A stretch of 64,000 nucleotides of DNA, taken from Verticillium longisporum (taxonomy: Eukaryota > Ascomycota > Sordariomycetes > Glomerellales > Plectosphaerellaceae). Shown here piece after piece: positions 11,141 through 23,129 of this stretch. Under the pieces are notes generated by a model. That model had not been told where the DNA came from and ran no database searches. It saw nothing but the letters and a program-made list of their open reading frames with translations. Position numbers and translations under genes: made by a program. Position 1 is the first letter of the stretch. Each line of letters begins with the position of its first letter. The stretch spans positions 3,658,001 through 3,722,000 of the forward strand of contig JAETXT010000007.1 in assembly GCA_019188255.1 (NCBI GenBank). Reading direction: 5' to 3'.

Positions 11141-11528
11141 ATGACCGGTCGCGGAGGCGGTGGTGGTCGCAGGGTGCTCCTACCCCCCATCAACTTCATC
11201 TTCAAGCTCTTGCAGCAGCAGGCCACGGTGCAGGTGTGGCTGTATGAGCAGCTTTCAATCCGGATTGAGGGCAAGATTAGGGTAAACACGCATGCGATAT
11301 CTCTGGGAGCGGAGCAGAGGCTGACGCGTAGCACAGGGCTTTGACGAGTTCATGAACCTCGTCATCGATAACGCTGTCGAGGTCAAGCAGATTACGAAGA
11401 CAAACAAGGAGGAGACTAGGCGCTCACTGGGTAAGATTGGAGGCACATCGTGCTTGATATGGGACTAACAGTCTGTAGGACAAATCCTCCTGAAGGGCGA
11501 CAATGTATCGTTGATCCAAAGCTTGTAG
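11141..11528 (+). CDS. Small nuclear ribonucleoprotein SmE
   Basis: Three exons: 11141-11281, 11337-11430 and 11479-11528; 94 aa, the usual size. The Sm fold is clear: PINFIFKLLQQQATVQVWLYEQ (Sm1, with the helix before it), then GFDEFMNLVIDNAVEV (Sm1 end) and GQILLKGDNVSLIQSL (Sm2 with the G-D-N RNA-binding turn). SmE is one of seven Sm proteins that form the ring on U1, U2, U4 and U5 snRNAs. The N-terminus has a MTGRGGGGGRR extension. The 3' neighbour (5-formyl-THF cyclo-ligase) is convergent, 113 bp away. Confidence 0.96.
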
Positions 11529-11641
11529 CGGCGCACCAAATATGAAGATCAAACTATAGGCGGTTACCACGCGAAACGACCAGATCACGGGATGCGAACG
11601 GCGGCGCTTTAGAAAAAAAATGATACCATGTTTAAGATTCA

Positions 11642-12454
11642 TCATCGTCGGTGGAGTGCTGATGTGTCTGGGCTGTCAGATGAGGTTTTGATCTCGCCAT
11701 CACCGAGAACCAGTCCATGGAGATTCTTGTCGTACTGCCCAACAGGGACCGGGCCGCCGGACTCAGGAGAGACAAATTGCTCAGAGAGGGCCAGGCCGTA
11801 GAGCTGAACAGCATGAGGCTGCCCGCTTCTGAGAAGTGCCGTTTTGGCCCAGTAACGCTGTAAGAAGAAGTCATAGAAGCCACGTCCATGACCAAGTCTT
11901 CTTATTTGACTAGTCTTTGGATCAAGGTCAAAGGCCACACCAGGCATCAGAATCATGTCCAATGTCGCTGACTCAGAATGGTGAACATCTGGTCCTCCTA
12001 AAATCCTTTGTCTGTCTTGAATCGTGGTTGGATCGATGCTGGGAATGCCCCATTTGTCTGGCTGCATCGATTCGTAATCCTGGAGATCACGAAGTCGCAC
12101 CATATCCATAACCCTCGACGGAGCGTCATTCTCGCCAAGCGGTGATTTGTGAAGATATGGTATGAACACTTGTTTCCCGGACGAGAGAGCATGGCGTACG
12201 ATGGCATCAGTCTGTACCTCGCCAGAGGGCATAGACAGGAAAATGCTGACGCGTTCAGCATTGAGATAAGGGCTGAATGTCTTGAGAGATTCGAAAACAC
12301 TGCGACCTGATACAGTCAGAATACCGCTTGTATATCAATTCATTCAGGGTAGGCACAGACTTTGTGTGGAAACGGATTCTTGTGTAATGTCTGCAAGCTT
12401 CGACTTCATGAGAGTTCGAAGTTGCTTCTTTGCAACAGACAAAGAAGAGCTCAT
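11642..12454 (-). CDS. 5-formyltetrahydrofolate cyclo-ligase (5,10-methenyl-THF synthetase)
   Basis: Two exons, 12361-12454 and 11642-12306, with a 54-nt intron; 252 aa. ATP-dependent conversion of 5-formyl-THF to 5,10-methenyl-THF, returning folate to the active one-carbon pool. Seen: N-terminal SVAKKQLRTLMKSKL, substrate loop MPSGEVQTD, ILMPGVAFDL, and the signature nucleotide/folate loop GHGRGFYDFFLQRY. The donor reads GTCTGT, which is unusual, but the acceptor ATCAG and the frame (AGT codon split across the junction) fit well, and without the intron the N-terminal helix is lost. Confidence 0.93.
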
Positions 12455-14894
12455 TGCGCCGGCTCGAGCACGCGGCGACGCAGCCAAGAGGATACGAGAC
12501 TAACGGTGACTCAAGAAATATCCGAGCAAGGTGCAGGATACACAACCGTTGTGCTAGAGACGTCTTCCGGACGGCGATGTCTGTCGTAAGAGTTGCTCGA
12601 CTTTGGTGGTGAGTCCTCGATGCAGACCTCGACTGGGGTCCAACGTGTGCCCCACATGTTCACTCTCACCTCGGTCAAGGAGAAGGTGGTACTGTAGTCA
12701 TGAGAGGGGCCACAAAGGCGGATTAGCAGCGTCAGATTCAGAGCCTCAATAGCAATGCCACATCTTGGTGGTTCTTCGCGCAGCACCGAACGAAAGACTG
12801 GCAGACATAGGTTTTGGCACGTATCCTCACACAGTTATGATGGACTTCAGTCACATCCACCGAGTTCAAGACCCTTGGGCAGGGGCAGTCGAATAGAAGA
12901 CGACAAGACGAACCCTCCACCCGGTGCACAGGGGACTCTCATGCGTGTGAGCGGCCTACGATTAGTAGATTAGTAGACATGCAGGGCAACCAATGCAGCG
13001 AAGCGCATGACGAGATTGTTGGGTCGTGAATTCTCAGCCCGCATCAACCAGTGGACGAATGAAGGCGCATGCGGACAATTTGCCAAGGCCATGGCATCCC
13101 ACTCGAGGCTGACATCGTGACATTACCGCGGCCTGGATCGGGTTAGGGGATGTTGAAAGGGGCGTTCGGGTTTCCTGGAGAGGTGCGCTCATGTGATTAT
13201 GACAGAGTCGGGGAGGGCATGGAGACAAAACAGCTAGCTGTTCCCCCAGCTTTTTACGTGTTCGGATCGAGGCACGATTAGAGTAAGTGCGCTCCGTGAG
13301 GCGCGGTCGGAGAAAGTCTTGGTACTGACGGGCCTATGAGACGACCTGTATTTATTCCTCTAGGGGGAAGAGGGGACGACTTTTGGGCGATGTGCAGTGA
13401 CGAGCAGCCCGTTGACCCCTTGTTGACCCGCTCCCCCAATCTTCACATGGGCATGGAATATGGGAACGTACAGGGATGGAAGGGGGAGTTGGCCGACAGG
13501 ACGCATCCGAGATGAGCCTAGGCTATGTCGATTCTGAGAAGAACTAAGGATGCATGTAATTACATTCCAGGATTCTTGTTCTCGATGAGCACTTTTCCCA
13601 TGTGAAGTGTTGTTTTGAGACGCAGACCCTCATCGAGCGGCCGAGATACCCTCGACTGGTTACACATGTTGTTTGGTTTAGTCGTCCCAACAGACATGGA
13701 GCGCCAGCTCTATTCAACTCAAATCAACTGCGCCATGCCTCAAGGAGGGGGATCAGCTGGCCAGGCGTTGTTGAGAACGATGGGTATGGCGCTCGCATCA
13801 AACAATGACACCGATACTTGCATGTCGCGCGCCTCCCCGGATTGGCGCCTTCATGCCCAGGACGCTAAAACCAATAGAGTTACAGTGCCAAGAGACTGGA
13901 TGAAATGCGACGAGCCAAGCCATCCAACGGTGAGGGAGCAGTCGTAGAAGTGAGTAGTAACAGGAGGAGGGAGCGAGGCCAGGCCAGGCGGGCTGTACAT
14001 GTACAGTAGCATCAGATGTCTGGGGTCTGGGGAAGGGAGGGGATAGGCGTTTTGAATTAGCCTCCGTGATGGTAAGATGATCAACCTTGTGTGGGCACAA
14101 AGACGGGATCTCGAGGATGCTCTGTCTTCGGCATCGGCCCCAGGCAGATATCAGATTTTAGTATCACGTGTGAGAGCTGCCGATGACGAAGCTAATGGCT
14201 TTCGTCGGATGTGCTGGAAAGACCATTCAGCAAGTAAAAGCACCCCGTCTTGCCCATCAAGAGCCAACACGTAAACACGTACGCCGAAGCCCAGCAGTGC
14301 ATCCACTGAAACCTGGGCGACCATAAGCCGTTGGCTCACCTCAGGTGGGGCACGGCTATCCCCCAAGCCCCCCTGTCCACTGTCTACCTGTAGAGCCCTG
14401 GTGCAGCCCCCCCCCCCCAAACCAAGCCCCCTAAAATGCGCGAGCTAACCTACAACCTGCAAGCTCAGACCACGCGCCTGCTCGAGCTCTCCTGGTCAGC
14501 GTCACTTGAGGTCTGGGCTGGCGTTGTCTCTGCCTCCCGCCTCCAGCTTCTTCTGCCGCCCTCTTCCGTGCGCCCCAACCTCAGCTCCACCGGAAAGCCA
14601 AGAGGACGCCCAAGATCACAGTCCCTTGCTCTCCTCAAATAAACCTCTTTGCCCGGTCCCGCCGCCTTGAACCCATTGTCCCCCCTCCTTCTCTCTTGCT
14701 CCCCACCATCTTCGCCCTCGACCGGCGCAAACTCCTGTTCACGCGTTTTGCACACGCCCTCCTGTCGACTACCTCAGGACCTTTTGACCTCCACTCTGGC
14801 CCTGCTGGCTTCCTCTTTCTCTTCTCTCTCTTTTTTTTTGTGATACCCCTGCGACGCGCAAGTGTTCCAGACACCTCCAGCTACATCCGCCATC
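12455..14894. other. 2.4-kb intergenic region without a recognised gene
   Basis: Contains short open frames on both strands (for example - strand 12511-12786), none with a family I recognise. A C10 run lies at about 14409-14418. From about 14640 the + strand becomes pyrimidine-rich (TTCTCTTCTCTCTC near 14815-14835), consistent with the 5' leader of the acyl-CoA synthetase gene. Confidence 0.45.
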
Positions 14895-17139
14895 ATGACT
14901 GGCTCCAGCTCCAAGTCCAAGTCGCACATTCTTGCGAGGATGCAGGCCAAGGGCCCCTTCTCAGTGCCGAGCCCTGGCGCTGAGAAGGTGGACGGCGAGA
15001 CGATCCCCGCCGACACCCCAAGGCCGTGCCTGAGCTTCTCACCAAGCCCGGCGGCAACGTCGACACCATCTACGAGCTTGTCAAGCAGAGCGCCGCCAAG
15101 TTCGGCAATGCCCGGTGTATGGGGTCTCGTAAGCTCGTCGACACGCACATCGACACCAAGATGGTCAAGAAGATTGTCGACGGCGAGGAGCGCGAGGTTG
15201 AGAAGAAGTGGACCTACTTCGAGCTCAGCCCTTACACCTACATTTCGTACAACGAGTACGAGGCCCTCACCCTCCAGGTCGGCTCTGGTCTGCGGAAGCT
15301 CGGTCTCGTCAAGGGCGACCGCGTCCACCTCTTCGCTGCGACGAGCGCCCACTGGCTCGCCATGTCCCATGGCGCCGCCTCCCAGTCCCTGCCCATCGTC
15401 ACTGCGTACGACACGCTCGGCGAGGAGGGTCTGAGGTACTCCATGATGGCCACCCACGCGAAAGCCATCTTCCTCGACCCCCACCTGCTCCCGACCCTGA
15501 ACAATGTCCTGCACGAGGCCAAGGATGTTCAGCACATTATCTGGAACAGCCAGAACACGTTGAACGAGGGCCACGTGAGCCAGCCCAAGGCCGCGCACCC
15601 CCCCGTCAACATTGTGAGCTTTGAGGAGCTTCGCCAGCACGGCGAGGTCAACGTGGCTGAGCCTGTCCCCCCTACCACCGAGGACCTCTGCTGCATCATG
15701 TACACCTCCGGCTCCACCGGCACCCCCAAGGGTGTTCCCCTGCTCCACCGCCAGGTCTGCGCTGCCAGTAAGTGCGCCTCCATGCTCTCTCAAGTTGGCA
15801 TGCTAGCTAACACGATGGTTTTCTAGTTGCCGGCGTTTCTGTGGTCGTAGGCCCTCACATTGGGCCCGGCGACGGTCTCCTGACCTATCTCCCTCTGGCG
15901 CATATTCTGGAGTACGTGTTCGAGAACGGTGCCCTCTACTGGGGTGCTGTGCTGGGTTACGGTAACCCCAAGACCCTGTCCGACAACTCTGTTCGCAACT
16001 GCTCGGGTGACATCCGCGAGTTCAAGCCCTCTGTCATGGTCGGCGTTCCCGCTGTCTGGGAGACGGTCAAGAAGGGCATCATCAACAAGGTCAACGCTGG
16101 AAGCCCGGTCGTCAAGTCTCTCTTCTGGAACTCTCTGTCCCTGAAGGCGAGCCTCCTTGCATCCGGCCTTCCCGGCACCGGTGTTCTCGACTCGGTGGTC
16201 TTCAAGAAGCTCAAGGAGGCCACTGGCGGACGCCTGAAGCTCTGCATGTCGGGTGGTGGCCCGATCGCCAAGGAGACCCAGCACTTCATCTCCATGGCCA
16301 TTGCGCCCATGATTATCGGGTATGGTCTCACCGAGACCACGGCCATGGGCTGCCTGATGAACCCTCTCGAATGGAACACCAACAACATGGGCGCCATGCC
16401 TGCGAGCATTGAGATCAAGCTCGTCGACTTTGCCGACGCGGGTTACTTTGCCACCAACAAGCCCAACCCCCAGGGCGAGGTCTGGATCCGCGGCCCCCCG
16501 GTGCTCAAGGAGTACTATGACAATCCCAAGGAGACGGCCGAGGCCATCACTCCGGACGGCTGGTTCAAGACGGGCGACATTGGCGAGTTCGACAGCCAGG
16601 GCCACCTGAAGCTCATCGACCGCAAGAAGAACCTGGTCAAGACGCTCAACGGCGAGTACATTGCCCTCGAGAAGCTCGAGTCCATCTACCGCGCCTCCCC
16701 AGTCGTCCAGAACATTTGCGTCTACGCCGAGCCCACCAAGGCCAAGCCCATCGCCATCATCGTGCCCGCCGAGCCCGCCCTGATCCAGCTGGCCCAGTCC
16801 ATCGGTGTCCAGGGCAACTCGCTCGAGGAGCTCGTCGGCGACAAGAAGCTCAACGCGGCCGTCCTGCGCGAGCTGCAGAACGCCGGCCGTGCAGGCGGTC
16901 TGTCCGGCATCGAGATTGTCGAGGGCGTCGTCATGTCCGACGAGGAGTGGACGCCCCAGAACGTAAGTCTACAGCCCTCCTGCATTTCACCCGCGCACAA
17001 TCTTTGTTCTCCATGCTTCTTGCAGAATTCTGACACTGTAATTCAGGGTTATACCACGGCCGCCCAGAAGCTCCAGCGCAAGAAGATCCTCGACAAGTTC
17101 AAGTCCCAGGTCGCCCAGGCCTACGGCTCGACGAGCTAG
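14895..17139 (+). CDS. Long-chain fatty acid-CoA ligase (Faa1-like), with one apparent frameshift near the N-terminus
   Basis: ATP-dependent activation of long-chain fatty acids to acyl-CoA. Exons 14895-15767, 15827-16962 and 17047-17139; 700 aa after allowing for one lost base. AMP-binding motifs are complete: YTSGSTGTPKGVP, GYGLTETTAMG, DGWFKTGDIGEF and LIDRKKNLVKTLNGEYI (fatty-acid-CoA ligase signature). The C-terminus (QAYGSTS) has no PTS1 peroxisomal tripeptide, so an ER/lipid-droplet/cytosolic Faa1-type enzyme is more likely than a peroxisomal one. The frame breaks at the C4 run 15005-15008; one extra C restores the usual GETIP-RR-HPKAV passage. Both sides are strongly conserved, so I treat this as a sequence error. 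A pyrimidine-rich leader precedes the start. Confidence 0.92.
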
Positions 17140-18071
17140 ACGAGCTCCGGCGAGCGTGTTCCAATCCCTGGATACTCGGAAGCGAAAGACAGCTGATTGT
17201 GGAGATGGAACAAGAGGAGAGCGGGTGTATGTGAGAGAGAAACATGCCTTGGGGGGGCGGCTGAATGAGGGAGCGACTTGTTCTTCAGTTTTGATATCCC
17301 AGGAGTATGGTCCGTCTGGCTTTTATTGTACGCGATCTGGAGGCTCAATTCGTCGAGTTTTGTATGTGTGCACCATCTGTTCGCCTCTTGTCTGCAGTAG
17401 TGTATGTAGCCGTATCCCAGTTTTTGCAACCACGTTCCTCCCTGTCTGCGCCGTTGTTCTTTTCTTTCTGTTTGCCTTCTGTTGGCAATGTTACATTCAG
17501 GGCTACGGCGCGATCGGCTCCATCCGGATGTGCCGGGCGTTGGGAGCAGAACCATCCGCGCCATGATACGCCGACAAGCCGCTGGTCCTGCCTTCCCTGA
17601 CACCAAGGCTTTGAAGCTTCCGGTCGACTGCTGATCAAAAAGGTGCTAAGGATGCCGATGATAACGGGTGGCACACGGTTCATGGATTGGAAATGTATGT
17701 TCTCTCATAACGCAGTAAAAGCTCTCAAAGTCGTTCGTCTTCCCTGCCCTAGCCTAATCATAGGTGCTGTCGGTCAGCTTGCGCCCGCCAACTTCCATCT
17801 TCGTTCACCCTATGCTCTCCCTCGTTCATACGCTGCATTGACCCAGTCATGAACACTGCAGCCCTGTCCTGGCCTGAAACCGCACGTCGTGCCGTGCTAC
17901 ATAGCTGCCCGCTGCATGCGAAATAAAGCCCCCCCTTTCCTGTGGCAAGGTTCCGGTTTCCGGTTTCTTTGTCATTATGCACTCTCGCTCCCGACGTCGT
18001 GGTGTCCCAACTTCTTTCCTCGCCGTCTTGCTTCAAATCTCTAAACGGCCGAGCCGTCGTCGTCCTCCCTC
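17140..18071. other. Convergent intergenic region (acyl-CoA ligase 3' UTR / NCS-1 3' UTR)
   Basis: About 930 bp, T-rich on the + strand around 17440-17490. No coding feature supported. Confidence 0.45.
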
Positions 18072-19206
18072 TTAGACAAGGCCATCGTAGAGGGAAAGGG
18101 CGGACACGATCGTCTCATCACGTTTGCTGCCCTCCTTGAATTCCTCCATGTCAAGGCTGCCGTTCTCGTCCTTGTCCATCATGCGGAAAATCTTGCGCAC
18201 GCGCTTTTCGGGGGTATCTTCGTCTTCGGGGAGCTTCACCATGGAGCCGACCTTTGAATTCTGCTGTCAGCACACCATGTTTTTTATAGAGGGGGTAAGG
18301 TCTGGAAAATGGGGGCCTGGGAAACGGGGGCCTGGAAATGGGGGGCCTGGAAAACAGGAGATATGGCAAAGTTACGCACCATCTTGTAGATGGCTTCGAC
18401 AATTTGCAGCATCTCGTCGTAGCTGATCTTGCCGTCGCCGTCTATGTCGTAGAGCTGGAAGGCCCAGTCCAGCTTGTCCTCCATCTTGCCACGGCTCGTA
18501 ACGCTCAGAGCGCAGATGAACTCTTTGAAGTCGATCGTACCGGATTTGTCGCTGTCGAAGACATTGAAAACATAGTCGGCAAACGAGCTCGGATCGCCAA
18601 ACGGGAAGAACTGGCGGTAGATCTTTTGAAACTCCTCCTTGGTGAGCGTTCCCGAGGGGCAGTCCTTGAGAAAGCCTGCGAGCAGTTGATCATTAGCCAA
18701 CTGCTGTAGGCCACGAGCGGGGGAGGAAGGCTGTTAGGCGATGGCCGTGGCGCGCGCCGGGGAGGCTCGAAGATTCGAGGCCGTTGATGCGCAACGGGTG
18801 TAGGAGGGGAGGGTTATTCTGGATTGGCATACCCTTGTACCACTGTTGCAACTCCTTCTTATCGAAATGGGTCGACTTTTGCAACTCAGAGAGCTGCTCT
18901 TGCGAAAGCTTTGACTGTCTAATGATCGGAAGAGCGTCGCGGTTAGCAGATGCGCATGGTTCAAATGGGGTGTGTGAACCCCCTTCACCAGACTCATGAC
19001 GTAGGCAGGCAGCGAATAGACGGAGGCGCAGGGGAGCTCAGGTAGGGATTCAATGCCGAGGCGACCCGTATGGAAAGTAGAAGAACACATAAATACATGA
19101 GCGACTGTTTGACGGTGTTGCGCTCAACGTCCTGAAGCCAACGGGCATGGGCAGGAAAGGGGGGGGGGGCGTGAGACAGCGCGAGGATTCCTTACGATTT
19201 GCCCAT
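18072..19206 (-). CDS. Neuronal calcium sensor family protein Frq1/NCS-1
   Basis: Four exons: 19196-19206 (only 11 nt), 18833-18918, 18380-18675 and 18072-18251; 190 aa, exactly the NCS-1 length. N-terminal MGKSQSKL fits an N-myristoylation signal (Gly2, Ser6). The first EF-hand is degenerate with the family's FLKDCPSG; the three functional loops start [24 protein letters not shown] and [12 protein letters not shown]. The tail ALSLYDGLV is the NCS-1 signature and separates it from calcineurin B. Family role: Ca2+-dependent activation of phosphatidylinositol 4-kinase (Pik1) at the Golgi and Ca2+ tolerance in fungi. Intron 3 (18252-18379) carries an imperfect direct repeat of GGGGGCCTGG. Confidence 0.95.
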
Positions 19207-20796
19207 GGTTTGCGATGGCGGGGTAGTAGAAATCAAGTCTCTCGAGAGGGTGGGGGAGGATGTGCGTGCGGTACTGGGGAGATGAGGGATCCGCTGGGTG
19301 GAGGTTTTGGGGCGTCGTAAGTCGTCGCGAATATCGTCAAGGCGTGGTGGTTGTAGGTTGGGCGACTGATTGGAGAGGCCGGAGTAGCAAGAAGGATCGC
19401 GGGATGGCTGCCCTCGAACGGTCGAGGCGACGGCGTCGGCGGGTGGGAGTCGAGGTGACTTGGCGGCAGCAGCAACTGGTACCAAGGAAACAAGGTACAG
19501 AGGCCAGGGTTCGTCAAATAAGGTGGCGGAGGGGTTAAGTCGCAGGTATCCTCTCCGAGGGTTTTCGTGCTTGGGAGAAATAGAGGCTTTTGGGGGGGAA
19601 CAGCGTCGAATGAGGTGAAGGTGGAATCAGGTGTGCAAAGTGATGGAAAATGACAGCAGGCAAGGCAATGCAGGTTCCAGCCTGGGTCCCCCTCGGGTTT
19701 GGTTGGTAACGGCGGTCCCGTCAAAAAGTTGAGGCAAGGCAAGGGAAGGCCGGAAGGTGCGCGTGACGAGACAAGGCGGGACTGGTGCTGGTGCTGGTGC
19801 TGGAGCTGGAGCTGGTTGTAGGGACTGAAGAGGAAGGGAAGAAGGAGGGGCGAGCAAAGGGGGGTTACCTTGGGTGTTAGTGCAGGGGGCCCAGATCCCC
19901 GCCCACGCCGGCTGCTTGGAGGGCTTGGAGGGCAAGGGAAGCACCCGATGGCACTCCCTGACTGCACACTGCAACGGCAACCAGCCCACTATAATTACAG
20001 CGTCCCTGTCCCCTGGGTCCCCAACGAACAAGGGGGGGCGCTAACGGGTTTCGACTAGAACCAAGGCTCGGGACCTGATGCAGTCGAACCGCACCTCGCG
20101 CAAAGTGCGTGCCCGATGATGACCAACGAGGTACGTACATGTATCCATTGCTATTGACTTGAGGAACGGTTCTTGCGACGTACGAGATGAGCAATGCGGA
20201 TACGAAGTGCCATGGAATCCGAGAGAACCAAGCGAAAGCCTCACTGGCAACCACTCGGTGGTGCTCGTGGAAGCACAGTAGTGGGAGGAAGTCGCTCGTC
20301 ACAGGCACTCAAGCTGCACTCCCATGTTCAGAGAGAGCCAATCTTGTGTGGTGCGGTGCGCATGCACCTGTCTGGACCAGGCTGCCTGCGTGAAACGCTC
20401 ACATCCTCCATCACCCTGATCACTCCCATCTCGCCAATCACCGTGTCCCACGCCAACACATCACACATCACCGACCATCTCAGCTCGTCGACAAGGTCGT
20501 GCCCGAGGGCTCCTGTCATTCGTCCAAACGTTCTGTTGAGCGACTCGTCACTATTGGATGCCTCGCCGACCTTCCATGCTTGATGACATACATAGGCCAG
20601 GCCTGGACTCTTCTTGACTCAGGCGGGTGCTCGCCTGGCCTTCGCCTTCTTCGCAACCGTCGGCCTCGGTTTGGAACTGGAATGCCCCGATCTACGAACG
20701 CCCGCTTAGTTGCATGCCAGCTTGCTGCCAGAACTCCACCCGAACCTGTTCCTTGCTTTACCAGTGTTGCATCACCAGCCGTCCATCGTCCATCCC
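19207..20796. other. 1.6-kb region: NCS-1 promoter and hemerythrin-like gene 3' flank
   Basis: Contains a 244-aa Pro/Ser-rich frame on the - strand (19233-19967) that looks like biased composition, not protein, and a GGTGCT-type short repeat near 19787-19806. No gene supported. Confidence 0.45.
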
Positions 20797-21714
20797 TCAT
20801 ACGAAGGGCAACTCCCGTCGCTTCATGTTCGCGTCGCACGCCGAGAATCGCCACCATTGCTTGTTTGTCGGTATGAACCACCACTTTACGATCAACATAG
20901 CGAACCAAGGCAGCGGAGGCCAGCTTGCGGAAACCCCATTCTCAAATTCCTTCTCGTGGTTCGTGAAGATGAGGGGGACAACGGTTGTCTGTTCATGACA
21001 TTAGCGCGCCGGCACGAGGAAGCACACCTGAGTCCAAGGCGACGGCTTACCGCGTGCTCCGGGTCCTTGGTCGCCTTCAAGATCTCTTCCATTGTCTTCT
21101 TGTACCACACCCCCCACTCGGCCTTGTCCGCGTGTTCCTCATGCAACTTCACCAGCGTATCGATCTCATCTGTGAGATGCTGGTGCAGCACGTCTGCGAA
21201 AGAGTCAATGATCTGCTTGAACTTGAGGCCGTCATACTTCTCCTCCCCAGCGCTGACTCTATCGAGATACGTCTTGTATGATTCCATGCCGTCGTGGAAT
21301 GCCTCGTGCTGTGCCACGTTGGCCTCCACCAACCCGGGCACGCCCGCCAGCCTCTCACTGTCAGGGAAAATCACCGTCGCGTCGGTATGGTGGTGATGCG
21401 TCACACCCTTGTGCCAGAGCCTGGCATACTGGACAAAGTCGTCAATGTCCTGCTGGGTGCCTCGGACGCCCACGTTGATGCACTGGAGGTAGATCGAGTT
21501 GATGATGCGCAGCAGGGTATTGTGAACGATGATCATCTCCATAGCCATCTCCTTGGCGCCTTGGGCTGTCTCTCCATCCTGTTCACGGGATTGCGCCTGT
21601 TAGTATTCTGTCGATGTCTTTCGGCGACCGTCACAGGCGCACCTTGAGCTTGAGCTTTGCATTGCTGACGAGCGGGAAGGGGCCATCTGCCCATGGTTTC
21701 TGGCTTGCCACCAT
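20797..21714 (-). CDS. Hemerythrin HHE-type cation-binding domain protein
   Basis: Three exons: 21643-21714, 21051-21596 and 20797-20988 (introns of 46 and 62 nt); 269 aa. The HHE four-helix bundle ligands are visible in order: VHNTLLRIIN, WHKGVTHHHHTDATVIFP, HEAFHDGMESY and HQHLTDEIDTLVKLHEEH. The N-terminus has KPWADGPFPLV, typical of fungal members. Exon 3 gives a hydrophobic Trp-rich stretch (SWPPLPWFAMLIVKWWFIP) followed by a basic tail, characteristic of this subgroup and possibly membrane-associated. The family binds a di-iron or other metal centre; physiological role in filamentous fungi is not established. A stop in frame upstream of 21714 supports the chosen start unless an extra 5' exon exists. 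Confidence 0.85.
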
Positions 21715-23129
21715 ATTCGTCGGCTGTTTGGTCGAAAACTCAACGGCGGTGCGAGCAACAGCGGCGCGTGCAACAGCGGCAGCGATGGAGTACAAGGTCT
21801 TGATGCTCGAGACTCGTTTTGCGTACTACAACGGAAAGCAGTGCGCCAAGGTATGGAAATGGAAGTGACCGAAAGAACCTGCAAAAGCGCACCACTTGTC
21901 TCTTTATCGTCTCGCAACGCGTCGACCACCCCTCTCATCATTGGCATGTCCCCAAATGGCAAGTCATACATGCATCTCTACGACACCTGCGTGGCCTTTG
22001 GTTGGCTTCGAGCCGCTGGCCCCTGGACGATGGCTTAGTGCTGACAGCTGTTGTGCTTACCTGCGGGCTGTAGGGCTATGCTTGGGCCAAACCCCTGTTC
22101 TCTACCCTGACCTGGGATTCAACCGTCGGGATCGAGGGACTGAGGGAGAATCTGTCCAGAAACAATGAGAATATTGAACTGGCGCCATATCGACCACATG
22201 ATGAAGGCAGTAGCAACGGCTGCAAGCCTGGCGGCTCGGGCACTGCCTGACGTCTAAGATCTCCATTGCTGGGGCTTCTGACGATACAGATTCCATTCTA
22301 GACCTCCTGTCGTCTTTGGACGTGAGTTTTTAAGTCACGAATCCTTACGGAGACAGACAACAGGGCTAGCCATTCAGGGTGGGCGACATTGACAGCGAAA
22401 CACCAAGAGAGGCGCGACAGCGTCCCAATATTACCTAGATCCATGGTCAATACCCCCACCGGGCCGATATTGGGAGCATGAGCCTCACCTCGCTGACAAT
22501 TCTATGCCCCTGATTCGCAGAGACCAGCTGCTGGCGCGCCACGTCGAACGCTGAGTTGTGGCAGCCTCAACATCGAGGCCTCGCCGTTTCCGGGTGTGAT
22601 TGGAGCGTGTACGTGCAGAGGATGCGTAGGGTGCATACAATACATTCAACATACGCGTATCTGCTTTGCGGGCAACGCGCAGGATGCTGTCGCGATGCGG
22701 TGCTCTGTCGTGAGACGCCTGGGTCTGGGCATCCACTGCAGTTCCGCCGCCACGAGACGGGATATGTATGTCTCTGGTCCTGAGATCACCGGACCAAGAG
22801 TGTCTCTTCTTGAGCATCTCCTCCATCAGGAACGGTACTGGGCAGCCTTCTGATCGTTCAAGCCCGTGTCTACGAGGTGTTCTCAAACCATCATCCTACG
22901 AAGCTACGCCACCGACCTGCATTCGACATCACTGGCGTTGACCTCAGCACGCACAGGAAACAGTATATCATTGTCAGACTAGCTATTCGCACGCCATATG
23001 CCTCATGACCATCCAGAAAGTGCAGCAGTCCGTGAAACGAGTGCCTCCACCTGTCCTGATTCCCTCCCTAGCACTCATTGTGAAAGAACAAGACGCCTTC
23101 ATTCATGACGACCCCTTTCCTCCCCACGC
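21715..23129. other. 1.4-kb intergenic region
   Basis: 5' flank of the hemerythrin-like gene and 3' flank of CDC45. Frames of up to 133 aa occur on the - strand (22485-22886) but show no recognisable family. Nothing else supported. Confidence 0.45.

Noticed and set aside
12511..12786. 91-aa - strand frame with some protein-like composition
   Set aside because: No recognisable family, no start context or splice partner; left within the intergenic description.
18072..19206. Calcineurin B as identity of the EF-hand gene
   Set aside because: The 190-aa length, MGKSQSKL start, FLKDCPSG and ALSLYDGLV tail match NCS-1/Frq1; calcineurin B is shorter and lacks these.
19233..19967. 244-aa Pro-rich frame upstream of NCS-1
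   Set aside because: Compositional; no conserved motif and located in the promoter/5' leader.
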